Source: Alphaproteobacteria bacterium (lineage in GTDB: Bacteria > Pseudomonadota > Alphaproteobacteria > Rs-D84). Taken from it: a stretch of DNA of 6,331 nucleotides. Shown here piece after piece: positions 5,964 through 6,331 of this stretch. The position numbers were made by a program, and so were the translations under genes. Numbering within the stretch: position 1 is the stretch's first letter; each line of letters starts with the position of its first letter. Below the pieces are notes generated by a model, which saw nothing but the letters and a program-made list of their open reading frames with translations, was not told the origin of the DNA and made no database searches. The stretch spans positions 1 to 6,331 of the forward strand of contig JAKSTD010000025.1 in NCBI GenBank assembly GCA_024402755.1, in the 5' to 3' direction.

Positions 5964-6331
5964 TTAGGCAACTATCTGTTCCAATCCCCAATCGTGAAGC
6001 CATAAAATATAGCCGCTGATTTTATATCCAGGATATGCCAATCGTAACAACTCCGCGTATTCTTGTAATTGTTTTTTATATTTTTCGATAAATAATGTTT
6101 TATCTGTATCTGTTTTATAATCAATAAAATCTATGATTTTTGTGTCATGATTTATAATTAACCTGTCTATTCTGCGACTTGCAAAACGACCATTTATAAA
6201 GCCAGCAATAGGCACTTCTGTTTTTGCATCTTTGCCAAAAAAAGTTTTTAAATCTGAGCGATTTTGTATAATTTTTATCAAATCATTATTACCGAAATTC
6301 CCAGAATCATCAACAATTACATACTGCAAAT
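5964..6331 (-). CDS. addA: AddA double-strand break repair helicase-nuclease, C-terminal nuclease end (partial at right edge)
   Basis: About 122 C-terminal codons of a protein that continues beyond the right edge; the first visible in-frame TTG is not a real start. The sequence has the RecB/AddA-type PD-(D/E)XK nuclease pattern: EVPIAGFINGRF, RRIDRLII with the metal-binding Asp, DFIDYKTD with the D-x-K pair, and the QLQEYAELLRLAYPG motif (Q-x-x-x-Y) common to this nuclease family. It ends ISGYILWLHDWGLEQIVA, resembling the ILW-x-x-x-x-LE-I ending of alphaproteobacterial AddA. AddA works with AddB to resect double-strand breaks and load RecA. A RecB-family or Cas4-like nuclease is less likely given the ending. 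The stop lies 4 nt before the recN ATG. The nuclease residues all look intact, unlike the neighbouring recN. Confidence 0.82.
   Translation of the reverse strand, partial: LQYVIVDDSGNFGNNDLIKIIQNRSDLKTFFGKDAKTEVPIAGFINGRFASRRIDRLIINHDTKIIDFIDYKTDTDKTLFIEKYKKQLQEYAELLRLAYPGYKISGYILWLHDWGLEQIVA

Overview
The window looks like the chromosome of an AT-rich alphaproteobacterium. The evidence is a DUF2155 protein (a mainly alphaproteobacterial family), an AddA-type nuclease C-terminus, and alphaproteobacterial-style L19, TsaD and XseA sequences. TGA is used as an ordinary stop. Tight spacing and gene overlaps suggest a compact, perhaps reduced genome, possibly host-associated, but the exact lineage cannot be fixed from this sequence.

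Plus strand, left part (1-2666). The end of rplS (ribosomal protein L19) is followed by a tightly packed set: a secreted DUF2155 protein, a small single-pass membrane protein, a DUF1460-type lipoprotein (NlpC/P60-like amidase fold), and tsaD (tRNA t6A synthesis). Spacings are 26 nt, 3 nt, an 11-nt overlap and a 4-nt ATGA overlap, so this reads as one operon with translational coupling. Only the DUF2155 gene has a strong Shine-Dalgarno. TsaD carries an N-terminal extension of about 25 residues that contains a 16-bp palindrome.

Plus strand, middle (2652-4429). A near-consensus sigma70 promoter (TTGACT, 17 bp, TATAAT) lies across the end of tsaD. Its predicted start of transcription falls almost on the ATG of an unrecognised 166-aa protein, so that message is probably leaderless. 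xseA (exonuclease VII large subunit) follows 5 nt later and probably shares the promoter.

Minus strand, right part (4415-6331). The C-terminal nuclease domain of AddA comes in from the right edge and is followed after 4 nt by a RecN reading frame. That frame begins just after the point where the Walker A P-loop should be. About 38 N-terminal residues, including the P-loop, are missing, and the Walker B region looks degenerate, although the remaining ~514 codons are open. recN converges on xseA with a 15-bp overlap of coding ends. Three recombination-repair genes (xseA, recN, addA) therefore adjoin, and recN appears truncated.

No tRNA, rRNA, CRISPR array, insertion sequence or convincing intrinsic terminator was seen. 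No gene-free stretch exceeds 30 bases. The most noteworthy items are the RecN lacking its P-loop, the leaderless promoter arrangement with its unrecognised Cys/His protein, and the palindrome-bearing N-terminal extension of TsaD.
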